Of a DNA stretch of 64,000 nucleotides, positions 49,601-60,243 are shown one piece after another. A model generated the notes under the pieces. The model was not told the origin of the DNA. It searched no databases and worked only from the letters and a program-made list of their open reading frames with translations. Numbering within the stretch: the first letter of the stretch is position 1; every line of letters begins with the position of its first letter. Origin of the DNA: Liriodendron chinense (Eukaryota > Streptophyta > Magnoliopsida > Magnoliales > Magnoliaceae). Both the position numbers and the translations under genes were made by a program. The stretch is from positions 1,736,001-1,800,000 of the forward strand of contig ML058447.1 in the NCBI GenBank assembly GCA_003013855.2. The letters run 5' to 3'.

Positions 49601-51571
49601 CACGAATACTCAAGTGTAAATTGCATTGATTTCATAAGGTTTCAGTTTCATGTTATCATGCACACATGCGATGGTGTCCACGACAAAATAAACAAATAAT
49701 CATCCTAAAATATTAAAGGAGTCTAATAAAATTAGGCATATGCATCACCTATCATCCCAGCGAGAAAGGCGACAAGCTAGATGTGCTATGACTTCATGAA
49801 CGGATTTTGGCGCTCTACTACCACTGGCAAAAAGAAGTTCCTAAATAAAAGGCATACCATCAAATTAAGAACTGAAAATAAGGGGTTAGAAATCATCCAT
49901 TGCAATTAAACTGTACCATGCTAATATATTTTCCATTAAAGATTGTAAAGTAACAAGAACACACCTGAACTTCAGTAATACCCAAAATATTTACATTTGA
50001 TGTAGATCCTTTTATGTGCAATGCAGTTATTAGAAAGTTTTGTGCTTGCCAGGATCGAAGTACAATGGGTGTGTCATCCTCATCAGTAAAAGGATCACCC
50101 GCTGACTGCCCTAAGAGCTCAAATAATAGGCCTCCTGCAACCCTAACAGGGACCTGTGCAAAGGACAAAAAGACTATCAACCAATCTACCAGGAACTACC
50201 CCTACTGAATGCTATGAAGAGAAGCCAAAAGAATGCCACATGAAGAGAAGATAAAAGACATTAACATAGGACTACTATAAACAAAAGGATCAAACTGCAC
50301 ATATCAAACAAACATGTAACAATGGATGAGAGAAGGTATGGATCCCATTTGTTAAGAAGAACCTTTATGACTGATGGACAGAAAAAGTAGCAACCATCTA
50401 GCAAACAAATGTGAATAAATGCCCTTCTTAAGAAACAAGATTAACAAAACAAGAAACAAATTAAAGAACTTGACTCCTACGTGGGCAATCAACAGTGTAT
50501 TGCCATAAAGTTAACCGCCACTCCATTCACAAACCAAAAAAAGGAAACACATGCATCAATACATTTTCAATCAGAACATCAAAATTTTTGTTAAGTTAGA
50601 TAGGATGAATGGGGTAGATATTATTATAATTACTCATACCTATAGTCCAGCATAAGATTTGCTATCAATCTAAAATATAAATCGGCATCTATTGTTTGAA
50701 CATGTTCTTGAAAATATCTGTCTTGACAATTTAATAGTATAACAAAGAAAAATGCTTATCAAGTCTTACTTTGGTGTGGCAGAATCCAATCCTTCATTAA
50801 ACAAAAACAATGCAGAAAAAATAAATACATAAATAAAATCACCTCATATAGAAGGTGCTTCATGCGCTCGCTAATCAGCCGACTTTCATCTCTCAAAGCA
50901 ATACTGATTGCGGGATGTAACCACTGAGCATTACTTAGCCATGTATTAATCGAAGGATGACCTGCGGCAACATGACACCACCATGTAGGCCCTGCTGGCC
51001 TTTCCCAGTATGGAGCTGCTACATCTGCAACAGTTAAATCATCCTCATCATCAGCAAACTCTATAGGTTGTGAAGCCCAGTCAGCATCAACTTGCACTTT
51101 CTGGACAAGTTCTGAAATCCTAGCCCATCCAATTGGAATCCAATGACTTTCAGGAAAGTTATCAGCCCCTTGAAAATCTTCATGGCAATAGCTGCAGCTA
51201 TCTTTACAATCATCCAAATGAGTAGTTTCATTAGTTTTTATAATGGGTGAAGTGTTTTGTAGTTCTACGAGGGATGTAGAATCCAACAAGCTGTTCTCAT
51301 GCATATTTCTGACGGGAACATCATTTAGTTCAGATCTTCGTACTGGCTTCTTTGAAAATGAAGCTTCTCGTTTTTGCATGCTGTGTATCTTTGAACCATA
51401 TTTAGACTGACATGTTCTCCTACAGTGTCGAACAAACTCAAAAGCACAAATAAGTCCGTCTGTCCAGAGATCACTCCCAGGAATGGCATCTTTATTGAAA
51501 TGGTTTCTATTGTCTTGCTTCCTCATCTTACTAACTGCAGAAGTTGAATGTTCATCTCCCATACCACTCAT
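28608..51571 (-). CDS. CorA-like divalent-cation (Mg2+) transporter, seven coding exons, giant intron 3
   Basis: Exons on the minus strand: 51571-50843, 50153-49965, 49840-49749, 32025-31966, 31825-31756, 30232-30029 and 28994-28608 (stop TAA), giving 576 residues. All borders are GT/AG and all phases agree. It resembles the plant CorA-like group of At2g42950 and At1g29820. Landmarks: a long soluble N-terminal domain (HWIPIGWARISELVQ, VADVAAPYWERPAGP, QWLHPAISIALRDESRLISE), a helical part (EEIVFELLQHLRG, TREMIEEQEAVRG), then two C-terminal membrane helices. Helix 1 ends in FGINVDGIPG, so the CorA signature GMN is GIN here (residues 476-478). Helix 2 follows at FGLFAGILFCIGAVLIG. Transport substrate in this plant group is inferred from family. 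Intron 3 (17,723 bp) holds the nested transposon cluster; introns 5 and 6 each hold a Tourist MITE. Exons 1-3 and 4-7 lie far apart and could be misread as two genes. Confidence 0.92.
29182..29716. mobile_element. Tourist-like MITE with nested foldback, CorA-like intron 6
   Basis: Ends GGGCCTGTTTGGT and ACCAAACCAAAGAGGCCC, flanked by TTA on both sides (29179-29181 and 29717-29719), the 3-bp duplication of PIF/Harbinger elements. A 270-bp foldback (29320-29590) of the GTGGGCCC family is inserted in it. The foldback has a nearly perfect hairpin. Confidence 0.88.
30997..31707. mobile_element. Tourist-like composite MITE, CorA-like intron 5
   Basis: Element 31000-31704 with inverted ends GGGCCTATTTGATTTTCC and GGAAAATCAAATAGGCCC, flanked by TTA (30997-30999 and 31705-31707). 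A foldback core (31129-31560) sits inside. The sequences on both sides of the foldback match those at 36.6-37.2 kb, so this is the same composite. Confidence 0.9.
32280..33920 (-). pseudogene. minus-strand LINE, 3' half: zf-RVT and RNase H remnants
   Basis: Reading minus, near 33880-33780 there is 'REEETVHNLFLHCS', the zinc-binding end of a plant LINE ORF2. Next, at about 33340-33300, comes NFDGPSLGNLGP, the RNase H start motif (NFDGxSxGNPGxxG in intact elements). Last, at 32540-32325, comes 'FTHIGRDANSDAKVLAKEGVS', the RNase H end. About 0.5-0.7 kb of repeat-rich DNA (32560-33290, including an AGAG-rich tract 32850-32970) interrupts the RNase H. It is collinear with the minus-strand LINE at 47.2-48.6 kb. 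Confidence 0.75.
34640..36050 (+). pseudogene. LINE ORF1 with RRM and DUF4283-like regions
   Basis: The frame near 34770-35010 has an RRM: 'PTIFVDN' as RNP2, then 'GFAFVRM' (about 34900) as RNP1, and 'FAGKTIWVQKAP' as the last strand. It is followed by a long Lys/Ser-rich linker, then a second domain (35540-35680) with 'VWVQLWDLPLKAWF' and 'VVLIDEDT', which resembles the DUF4283 region of plant LINE or retroelement ORF1 proteins. One or two frameshifts and in-frame stops are present (for example near 34800, 35410 and 35688). RRM-bearing ORF1 is described for BNR-type plant LINEs. It would bind element RNA. Confidence 0.72.
36158..37802 (+). repeat. 5' LTR of the chromovirus
   Basis: It matches 40464-41505 along its length except for the inserted composite MITE (36606-37167). 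'GAGTCGATCCGACCGTTGGAT' and 'GGTTTTCATCTTTTTC' are shared landmarks. It ends at the primer site. Confidence 0.94.
36606..37167. mobile_element. Tourist-like composite MITE inside the 5' LTR
   Basis: Ends GGGCCTGTTTGATTTTCC and GGAAAATCAAACAGGCCC with TAA on both sides (36603-36605 and 37168-37170). The 3' LTR lacks it, so it arrived after the retrotransposon. The internal foldback (about 36735-37022) sits at the same place as in the copy at 31.0-31.7 kb. Confidence 0.94.
38480..39700 (+). pseudogene. chromovirus gag and truncated pol
   Basis: Gag-like: 'FSGHMDLKTSLNWLEDLKYFFNWYDM' style region and 'RMRFAKLKLVGQAKLFWKDLE' (about 38500-38676), then 'WNKMKEHLIEKYIP' (38713). A long acidic frame, 38997-39695, follows. 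From about 39400 it runs into RT sequence (a 'KLLREEFTRESLS' type stretch, 'CVMPTLFTSKIDGTWR') and breaks into a 'YEEQYLYQLERV' piece, showing an in-frame deletion of the RT core. No zinc knuckle or YxDD box is visible. Confidence 0.8.
39830..40463 (+). pseudogene. chromovirus integrase tail and chromodomain remnant
   Basis: The 166-residue frame 39830-40330 holds an integrase C-terminal region ('FKELQVGDYVMV', 'RPEQFPQG', 'KLHARSARPYKVL', 'NAYAVDLP'). It continues in frame past a stop into 'GGYQKYIVK' and 'NTWITDAKF', the two ends of a chromodomain, with its central Trp codon replaced by a stop. Chromodomains guide Ty3 integration to chromatin. This one is dead. Confidence 0.82.
40464..41505 (+). 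repeat. 3' LTR of the chromovirus
   Basis: 1042 bp, collinear with the 5' LTR, without the MITE; ends TACATCA next to TSD AGGTG. Differences from the 5' copy are scattered substitutions and small indels, so the insertion is not recent. Confidence 0.94.
42410..43680 (+). pseudogene. LINE ORF2 reverse transcriptase remnant
   Basis: Residue landmarks: 'LKEGDRNTKYFHS' (about 42750), then after a deletion RT palm sequence near 42900 ('PFPILFIVVSEALSSML'), 'HLQFANDTSVFCEA' (about 43035) where intact elements have FADD, 'GLKVKLAESELLGV' and 'FPAMYLGLPLCLG' (43200-43260). The frame then shifts into 'GKLLSLGE' (about 43320). The first catalytic Asp of the YxDD-type box is Asn. Stop codons occur upstream and downstream. 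Confidence 0.85.
44778..45232. repeat. foldback MITE, outer arm CCAAGTTCTGT
   Basis: Inverted ends CGCCAAGTTCTGTAGACCCC and its complement, then the shared core (CACCATCATATAT; CGTCCATCC). Nested in the hAT-like element. Confidence 0.82.
45272..45725. repeat. foldback MITE, outer arm GAGTAAACTCT
   Basis: Ends TACCGAGTAAACTCT and AGAGTTTACTCAGTA, then the core GGGCCCACCATGAATGTATG on the left and TCATAATGGGCC on the right. It lies 39 bp after the previous copy. Confidence 0.8.
46700..46870 (+). repeat. 85-bp tandem duplication in the LINE 3' part
   Basis: The unit 'CTCTTAGCTTTTGGATCCAAC...GGGATCTGTTTCTCTCTTGGC' at about 46702-46784 recurs at about 46789-46870 with several substitutions. Confidence 0.88.
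47220..48620 (-). pseudogene. minus-strand LINE, reverse transcriptase half
   Basis: Reading minus, from about 48500 there is 'AKGKQVLDGVPIANDCIHF' and 'KIDMEN' (RT fingers, with frame breaks), then at about 48090 a 'FANDTLVLC' box. Next, at 47820-47590, comes the thumb region 'RIKFMKAILLDLPMHYLSS..VAKKLDKMQGDFLWQ'. Last, at about 47560-47460, comes 'GYWMKVVCRSMAGLIGGG'. Many stops. The LINE continues at 33.9-32.3 kb on the same strand, across the hAT insertion. Confidence 0.75.
48621..49748. other. giant-intron DNA next to exon 3, 5' part of the minus LINE or unassigned
   Basis: No clear domain. Short minus frames (for example 48788-48973 and 49162-49350) could be the decayed 5' part of the minus-strand LINE. 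This is the intron segment directly downstream of CorA-like exon 3. Confidence 0.35.
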
Positions 51572-51581
51572 TTTTCTTTCA

Positions 51582-53110
51582 TCTGTGATAATCAGGAACA
51601 GGTGTCAATCTGTCATCAGCCAACTGTCTTGAATACCTCCAACTGAAAAGAGTGAAACCAGATCTTAAGTAAAGACATATTATGCCAAGGGTGGATATCT
51701 ATCAAAAGGTACATGGAGAAATGATTCTAAAACTTTTTTTAATAATTAAAGAAAATATTCTAACAAACATCCATTTCCAAAACAGCTGCAAAAGGTTACT
51801 AATCATATTCAAAATTCAAAGTTGATCATTTGGCATGACAGATAAAGTTTGGTGGTTCCAAGGCACATTGCAAATGTTCAGACAGGAAAAAAAAAAAAAA
51901 AAAACTTCAAGTCAACAGCATACAAGCATTGGCATATAATTGATTTGAAATAAAAAGTTTCATAAGCCAACTCAAAACCTCAAACTTGAAATAATGGTTG
52001 AATTGAAATAAAAACCTCGGCCATGGTGATTCCCTGACCCTAGCTCTCTTCTCCTTCCTTTCTTCTTCCCATATTCCTTTCTTTTCTCTCTCTAACACTA
52101 CACTCATAAACAGTTTGGATTACCAAACACGACTCCAAATCCAATGGATGCAATTGCAATGAATCCTCTTGTAATACCTCATGGCTAAGAAATGGATAGT
52201 GTACTAGCATTTTACTAATTTGGAATGTGGTGGGTTGTATTTTTTACTATTATCATTTACTAATTAGTAATGATCCTTTAGATTTTACTTATAACGCAAA
52301 TCAATCAATCATATTTTCATAGTAATCTACTAACACATCCAACATGCCATGTTCATATTATACTTCAGTTTTTAAGGTCATATATCATTTATTTACGATT
52401 CTTTCAATGCTCTCTACTCACCATTCTTCCTAATTTCTAGATTCTTCGGATTTATTTATTGAGGCTTACGCCTCTCCCCATATGGCTCGATGACCTGAGC
52501 CACACCTGTCACCTTTAAAAATTGGATTCTTGGGTCCCATTTTGGCGTTGAACACCCATATTTTTTAATGAAAAAAATGCATATAGAGCGCATTCACCAA
52601 CATAAATTAATAAAACTCGAGATGGATAGAAACATAAATTACATAAAAATCGACATGGGAATATTAAAAAAATAAAAATGAAAAATGAAAAAAGGTAGAA
52701 TTCCTCATAATCCACAGATAAATTACACGAATTCCCGCAAAAAAGAAAAGCAGAAAGGAATAAAGAAGAAAAGTTACCGTGAAGGAAAACAGAAGAAAAT
52801 TCAATGGCGAATGAGGAATCAAATTTCAAAAGAATTGCAGTAGGGTTTACAAAAAGGAAGAGAGAGAGAAAGAGAGAAACCCCTAAAATGCAATAAAATG
52901 GGGTGTTGAGATTAGGATGGTAGCGTTTGAATCCATCGACAAAGAAAGAAGCTTTACAGTGTAAATAAAAAGGAATCCAACTGTGGAAGAAGAACGAACT
53001 AAAAGATTTAACGGAGCTTACCAATCAGGCCGAAGAACGGACGGCGTCAGTAACAAACAACCTTGGAACCACTCTCCTTCCACAACCTACTTGGAGAGTA
53101 CAAAAGGCGA
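51582..53110 (-). promoter_or_regulatory. spliced 5' UTR and promoter-proximal region of the CorA-like gene
   Basis: Before the ATG at 51571 the minus strand shows a good acceptor (TTATCACAG ending at 51583). Upstream, at 53021-53020, is a strong donor (CTGATTG/GTAAGC). A 1.4-kb leader intron (53020-51583) joining a GC-richer leader exon near 53021-53110 to the coding exon is likely. A one-codon-scale upstream ATG (ATGAAAGAAAAATGA) precedes the main ATG. The leader intron has poly-A runs and no coding frame. Transcription start not identified. Confidence 0.5.
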
Positions 53111-53121
53111 GTGTTCGTTTT

Positions 53122-53670
53122 CCGGACCGCATCAGCGGTGGACACGGATTTCCTGCCAAAGCCTTTGGCGCGAATAGCTGAGCTGGGACCCACTGTGATG
53201 TTTGTGAGAAATCCAACCCGTCCATCCGTTTTGAGAGATCATTTTAGGGCAGTTAACCCAAAAATGAGGCAGATCCAAAACTCAAGTGGGACATACGAGA
53301 GGAAACGGTGGGTATTCAATGACCACCATTGAAAAAATCAAATGGCCATGAAAGTTTCATATCAGGGTAATATTTTTTGTGTTTTCACTTCATCTAAGTG
53401 GGAATGAACTTATAAACGGTTTGGATGGCATATAAACATAAAGGTGGAGACTAGGAAGGTTTCAACGGTAGGCATTTCTTTCTCCAATTTTCCCTCTTGT
53501 GTGGCCCATTTGAGTTTTGGGTCCCCCTCATTTTTGGTCCCATGTCCTAATACAATACAAAAAAACAGATGGACGGAGTTGATTTATCAAAAACATTATT
53601 TTGGGCCCCACTTAGGATCCCAGAGAAGGAACTTTCCTGCCAAAGGCTTTTGCAGGAGAGCCACGTCCGG
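53122..53670. repeat. foldback MITE just upstream of the CorA-like leader exon
   Basis: Outer arms TCCGGAC.. and CCTGCCAAAGCCTTTGGC pair with the right end, then the core GGGACCCACTGTGATGTTTG on the left and a decayed partner on the right. Subfamily with the ATGTTTGTGAGAAATCC inner arm. Confidence 0.78.
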
Positions 53671-54190
53671 CAGCGTTACCGTAATAGCATCAAACGACGG
53701 CGAGTAAAACACCCAATCTCTGTGGGTTCCACTGAGTTGCAAATGTAAAATCCACTCCCTTCATTTGGTGAGAAAAATTATTTAGACGGTACATGCAGTA
53801 AATAAACCCGATTGGAAACTCAAATGGGCCACTCCAATCGGAACAATGTAACATTGTTCCCAAACCGCTAAGTTTACATGGTGTGGCTCGAATTAGTTTT
53901 GTATCTTCTCTTCACCCTGGTGAGTACGCTGATTAAAGGGTTTGATGAAAAGATACACATCATGACGGCACTACATACAAACCTATGGTCGATATTCCTT
54001 TCCCATTATTCCTTGTGGAGTGGCCCATATGAGCTATGGAACTCGCTTATTTTTACGGTTTATGACCTAAGATGGAATAAAAAACCTGATTGACGGAATG
54101 GATTTTACATACAAAGCAGGGTGGGCCACATACTTGAGGGTTTTACGCACAGCCTCGAAAACAGGTGTCAGTGGAGGATTTCAGCCCCGC

Positions 54191-54745
54191 GTGGGCGGGA
54201 CGCGGATTGCCTGCGAAAGCATTTCGGACGAACTTCCTGCCCGGGAAGCTCATTGGGACCCACCGTGATGTTTGTGAAAAATCCATCCCATCCATCCGTT
54301 TTGCCTGGCCATCTTTAACATTCAGGCCTAAAAATGAGGCAGATCCAAAACTTGAGTGGAAAGCAAGACACAAAAAACTGTCTAGGAAAATGCCTACCGT
54401 TGAAATCACCCTGGGTAACCCGCGATGTTTAGATGCTAGTCATACTATTCATAAGGTCCTACTTGAATGGACTGAAAACAAAAAAATATTAAAAAACATC
54501 AGTCTGATCAAAAACTTTAGTGGCCCATGAATGTATCAACGGTGGATGTTAAATCGTCATTGTTTCATATCTTGTGGCCCACTTCAGTTTTTTATCTGTC
54601 TTATTTTTGGGCCATGTCCTAACATGATCTGTAAAACGTATGTACAGGATGGATTTCTCACAACCATCACGGTGGCCCCACCTAGCTTTACGTCGCGTGA
54701 ACGGAAAGGCTTTCCCAGGAGGCCGATTGCAGGCGTGCGGCCCAC
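54191..54745. repeat. foldback MITE, same subfamily
   Basis: The ends read GTGGGCGGGACGCGGATTG and its diverged complement. Next come CCTGC.AAAGC.TTTC and GGGACCCACCGTGATGTTTG cores. The nearby regions 53700-54130 and 54750-54930 hold two shorter relatives. Confidence 0.72.
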
Positions 54746-54999
54746 TCTTTCACGGGAATATTTCAACGTTAGCCATTTTCCTACCCACACTTTTCTATCA
54801 TGCAGCCCATCGGCTGCCTTATTTTTCGGACCCATGTCCTAATATGATTTGTAATATGATCTGGCAAAATGGGTGAACGGAGTGGATTTCCCACAAACAT
54901 CACGGTGGGACCCATTTAGCTCTCCGTCCTGGGAATGATGAAACTGCACCGCCAGAAAAGAACGCGCTGAGTAAGTCACTTTCCTTGATGCTGTGCTTT

Positions 55000-57470
55000 A
55001 ATGGAGAGCCGAGGTGGAATTTTATGAGATACGCCTTGTACATCACGTAAGCTGCCTTAGCCTTGTACTGATACATCACTTTCAAATTCCCCAATCTTTT
55101 ATGTCAAATTCACCTATTGAAAACAATATACAACGCAATGCTCACCTTTAAATTGTTTCTTGGGCTGGGTATCTCTCCCAATTGTGACATCTTTATATGG
55201 CCTACCTAAATCATGCACTGAGTTGATGTCCAGATCGTACAACTAAAATAGGGTGATGAACCTAATGGTGGAGATGGATTTCATTTAAGCATCATGGTAG
55301 GGGCCACTATTACTTAAAGTTGATTTCTCGCCATTTTCATACGTCTATAGCATGCAGAGCTAAAATATTTTCACACGTGGCCCACCGTGATGTTTATGCG
55401 AGATTCATGCTAATCACTAAGTGTGTCACCTTAGTTTACATGTGAGGCCTACAAATCAACTTGATTTGTGATTTAAGTGGACCACATGGCACAAACGTCA
55501 GCGAAATGAGATTGAACATCATCTCCCTCATTAGATAAGCACTCTAAATCCACATAGTAATCTAGGAATTCTCAACTGACACTTTAAATTCACAAAGAAA
55601 AAAGATAAAGTAAGTTTTATTTAAATAAAAAGTGATGAATAATGTCTAAACATAAATTAATAAGTATTAATGTCCCAAGGTTAAGTAATAGAAACCCTAA
55701 TTCGCACAAATCAAGCATCTTAATAAAAAACGAAAATCAAAAAATCAAAATAGCAAGTTTTTGCACGTTTATGCGCAATGGTCGGCCGGTTGAACGGGGT
55801 CGTTAGGTCGGTCGACGATAGAGGATAGCCGTTCAATAGTCCTAGGTCAATCGGCCGTCGGGTGACCAAAACAATCTAGGGGGTTGGCCCCCGGCCAACC
55901 TAATTCAACAGGGTCAACGGGTTCCAACGGTTGTAGGTTGCTTGCAGCCTAAATTTGACCTGTCGATAGTCTGGTTCGACAAATTAACAGGTCTTTTCTG
56001 GTGCAGTTTTCTTGGGTCTTCAACTCTTTCTTTCCGGCCTTGTTTCGATCCACCCGCTTCTTATAATTCGACGGCTCTCTCTACATCACCACATAATTGA
56101 AAATAGTATATGAGGCAACGGGGCAACCCTCACCCTCCAAACTGTTTCCCTTTGTGTAGGCCCACCGAAATCACAAATGAGCTAATTTCTTATCTCGAGG
56201 CCTAAATTATAGTTTGATATCTAAAAGTTAGAGTGGATTTCATATAATCATCACGATGTGCCCTAAAAAAGTCAAGAGTGAGCATCTTTCCCTTAACTAT
56301 TTCCTCTGCATGGCCCATTTGAATTATGGATCGATCTGATTTTTATGCTCGGGGGTTAAAATGGGGTGAAGTAAGTTGTTGATCAAGGTGGATTTCACTT
56401 AAATGTCACAGTGGGGTGCATTAACTCTTAAAGCGAAATCACTGTGCAGAAAAAGGTGACTAATGTCACCACATGAAATCCATAATAATCAATGTTGGAT
56501 TCATGCTTTCACTTAGTGATTTTAGAAGCCATTGAATTGGTGGTAAATGGAATCCATATAAGTTGTCAAATGTAAAAACATTTTGTGACACAAACTTATT
56601 ACCGCTGAATCCACGCTAGCAAAAAGGAGATGGTTAATATTGCTTCTTAGTGCAGCTTTTAGGTTAAGGTCCATCCAAAATCGAGTATGAGAAATGGATG
56701 GGTGGGCAATAATGACATGCATATGTTTGAAGAGTCACCACTACTATTTAAACGTGTAGAACGAACATTGGAGTGTTACAGAATGTTTCCCCACCACTTC
56801 CCATGCATTTGTCCCACACATTTGTCCTGCCTCAATAGCAAACACATATTTGAGATAGTCAATGGATACCAAATTAGGAGTGTCAATGGTCTGGGTGCAC
56901 CCAATGGGTAACCAAACCTATCTTAACATGGTTAGCTATGGGTGTAGCTAAGTGGGTTCAGGCATGGGTTTGTGTATTTTTTTTAGCCTGATTAATGAAT
57001 GAATTAACTGAGCATGAGCATAATCCAGCCCATACTTAGACCCCAACCGAACTCAAATAAATATAAATAATAAATAATATAATATACAATAAATATTTAT
57101 TTATTAAGATTTAAAATAATAGACTATCTAGATCAAACCTACCAGTTATCTTTTCTGACATAGACATGCAGTACATCTCATGTACAAAACGTCATGCGTA
57201 CAAGTAACAGCATGTTGGATGCGTGTGGTATTTATATATAAAACCAAATGTCCCCATGTTGAATTTACATACTAAATCATAAGTTGTAATAAAATAAAGA
57301 GTTGGTTGATACGTAGGTTGTGCATGACACTTGATATGCAAACACACAAATTGTACATGCAACAAAGAATATCTCAAATTAAATTCAGTAAATTGTGCAA
57401 ATCGATATCACTAAAAAACAGTCTCAAAATTAGATTGGTTGTACAATCCTAACCTTTGATTCTAGGACTG
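55000..57470. other. intergenic, repeat arms, no gene recognised
   Basis: Short relatives of the foldback family with GTGGCCCACCGTGATGTTTATG-like arms near 55180-55400 and 56150-56420. A hAT-like end TAGGAGTGTCAATGGTCTGG is at about 56876. The stretch 55780-56000 is rich in GGTCGGNCG motifs of unknown origin. No coding domain. Confidence 0.5.
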
Positions 57471-58071
57471 TGTTGATGAGTCTACAAAACTATGCAAAAA
57501 CAGTGTCCATCAACCGGTCGGTCAGTAGACAAATTGTTACAGCAAGGGATTAGATAGATTTCTAGGGATCTCAAACCAGTTGGCTGACTAGTCTGCTAGA
57601 GGCTTCGATTGGTCGCTCAACCGGTCGAATTATTAAGGCTGGATAGTGTTTTAAGGCAAAACTCTCTGGACTGTTTTGGTCGATTGGCGACCGGTCGGCC
57701 GACGTGCGGTGCAAGTTTTCTCTTGTGCGAAAACGCGTTGTATGTTTCTATTTCAGACGGAGGCCTATATAAATTCCTCCTAACCTGAATTAGATGTATC
57801 CTACTCACGTCCAAGGATTTCAAACTTAGATTAGAGCTTTGGGGAAGTGATTTGTGAGGTTTTGAGAGCTTTTGTTTATATTTGAGATCTACTTGGGTGG
57901 ATTAGCTTTGTAATCACCTGAGATTCATAGCAGAGGTGTGGCTTTGTGCTGTGGTTTTTTCCTGCAAGGGTTTTCCAAGTAAAATTCGTTTATCTTTATG
58001 TTGATTGCTTGTATGGCTGTGTGGTGATTATTTGATCTTTTTCGGTGCTTCCGTTGTCCTAATTTCCAACA
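57471..58071 (+). mobile_element. probable solo LTR (copia-like)
   Basis: It starts TGTTGATGAG and ends TTCCAACA. Inside are a TATA motif (GCCTATATAAATTCC near 57763) and a 'GGTTTTCCAAGTAAAATTCG' region that resembles the 3' part of copia LTRs, also present in the solo LTR at 25 kb. No matching target duplication was found (GACTG versus CTATG), so the limits are tentative. Confidence 0.5.
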
Positions 58072-58547
58072 CTATGTAAATATGACCATTGGATCCTTTT
58101 CACTTTTAACATTCCCAAAACCATTCACTAATGGTATAAATATATTATAGAAAAAAGCATAAATTTTGGCTCGTTCCATATCTCATCCAATCCCACAATT
58201 TGTACCTTTTATATATTAATTTAGTCAACTCTAAGCATGCGATTTGAAAATTTTAGCTTTTGAGTCATGTGATGGCTTAAAAAGAACATAAAGAAGGAGA
58301 GCTGGCGAAACTAATTGTGGTGGCAAAAATGTCCAAGAGCTCGCATTTGGATGCACCAATGGATTGAATTGGACTATCCAGCTCAAGTTCACCAATTGAT
58401 GAGTTATGATTATTCTATCCAGAATAATATAATACACGGCCTATCAATTAAAGGATTATGTTTGAAAGATACATGTGGATTGAAATTGTTTGGAAAATTC
58501 AAATTCATACTAAATTAATTTTTACTAAAAATATGAGTCTTTTTTTT

Positions 58548-58922
58548 GAGAAAATTTTTGCTACACCCACGAGTTAGCTACGCTAGCTACACCGGGTGTA
58601 GAAATGACCCCAACTTGATGTATGTGTTGTATCCACACCGTCCATCCATTAGGCGAGTTCCTTTTAGGGCATGACACCAAAAATGAAGCAGATCCAAAGC
58701 TCAAGTGGACCCCAATAACTTTTTAATGCTTGGCGTTCAGTCTCCACTATTTTTGTGCTGGGTCCACTTGTTCTTTTGATCTGCCTCATTGTTGGTGTCA
58801 TGCCCTAAAACGATCTTGCCAAATGGATGGACGGCATGGATACAACACATACATCAAGGTTGGGTCATTTCTACACCGATGTAGCTAGCGTAGCTAACGC
58901 ATGGGTGTAGCAAAATTTCTCT
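58548..58922. repeat. foldback MITE with extended outer arms
   Basis: About 90 bp at each end pair with few mismatches. The outer 60 bp (GCTACACCCA..TAGCTACGCTAGCTACA) lie outside the family core and are private to this copy. The core (ACTTGATGTATGTGTTGTAT; CCGTCCATCC) follows. A very stable hairpin is predicted by eye. Confidence 0.9.
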
Positions 58923-59149
58923 TCTTTTTTTTTAACCACCCTCCCTTCACTTAATGATGAACACCGGGTGGTGCATTAAAATTTCTTTTCACTTTTGATT
59001 AAAATATCATTTAAATTATTTCAAAATTACTATTTAGCATTCACATTAAGTTTTAAAACTTAATTTTCAAAGCTTAGCCTTTAGTTTATCAAGCTGCACT
59101 TAATTTCACCATTGCTAGAAGCACTGTAAATGGCCAAAGCTAGAAACCT

Positions 59150-60190
59150 ATCTAAAAATAAGGTGGCCAACCTTGATGTACGTGTGAAATTCTCATCATC
59201 CCACCATTCTGCCAACTTATTTTAAAGCATGAACCCAAAAATAAGGCGGATCCATATCTCAAGTGGACCACACTATAAGAAATAGTGGTGATTGAATGTA
59301 CACCATTAAAAACTTCTTGAGGCCACAAAAGTTTTGGATTAAGCTGATGTATGTGTTTTACCTTCATCCATGTCTGTTTGACCTACTCAGCTTGTTCGAT
59401 GGAGAATAAACATTGCAGTGGGCCCTAGGAAGTTTTTAATGGTGCGTGCTCAATCACCACTTTTCATGTATCGTGATCTACCTGAGATTTGGATCAGCCT
59501 TTTTTTTCTAAAATAAGTTGGAAAATGTATGGTGTGGATAAAACATATAGACTGGTGTGGGGCTCATAGAGCACAACGTGTGTATGCAATCTGCAATCAG
59601 ATCCAAATCTGAGGTGGAACACACAACTGGAAATAGTGGTAATTGAACTCCAACAGCTAAAAGCTTATCTTGGGCCTTCTGAATGAAGCTGATATTTGTT
59701 TTCTCCTTCGTCTAGTTCTATATGACCGATCAACAGATTGGATGGCAAATAAACATTACAGTGGGTCTTAGAAAGTTTTTACCGGCGAGCATTCAATGAT
59801 CATTGTTTCTCATGGTGTGGACACATGAGATGTGTATCTTCTTATTTTTGGGCCAATGCCATAAAATGATTTGGCAAAATAGATTGATGTCATAAATATA
59901 CAAGGCATACATAGAGGTCGGCCCCACCTACATCACTGGTTGGGGGTTGATGACTGTGAGAAAGGATGCGCATTGCCTGCGCCATAAAGCTAGGTGGCCC
60001 ACGTGATGGCAAATGAACATTACAGTGGGCCTTAGAAAGTTTTTAATGGCGATCATTCGATGATCATTGTTTCTCATGGTGTAGTCTCCTAAGATGTGTA
60101 TCTACTTCATTTTTGGGCCCATGCCATAAAATGATCTAGCAAAATAGATGGACGCCATAGGTATACAAGGCATACATAGAGGTGGGTCCC
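59150..60190. repeat. two diverged foldback copies and a 190-bp duplication
   Basis: A complete but decayed copy occupies 59160-59575 and a second, lacking its left arm, 59580-59935. The right half of the second (about 59745-59935) is repeated at 60003-60190, both starting GATGGCAAATRAACATTACAG. No genes. Confidence 0.75.
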
Positions 60191-60243
60191 TTGCCCCGTA
60201 AAGCTAGGTGGGCCCACGTGATGTTTGTGAGGGACGGGCCGTT

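Noticed and set aside
50759..51571. Stand-alone 270-residue gene
   Set aside because: The frame after 50843 is intron; the conserved protein continues in the exon at 50153.
28608..51571. A new multi-gene system in 28-52 kb
   Set aside because: All recognisable coding pieces belong to one transporter gene or to known classes of transposable element.
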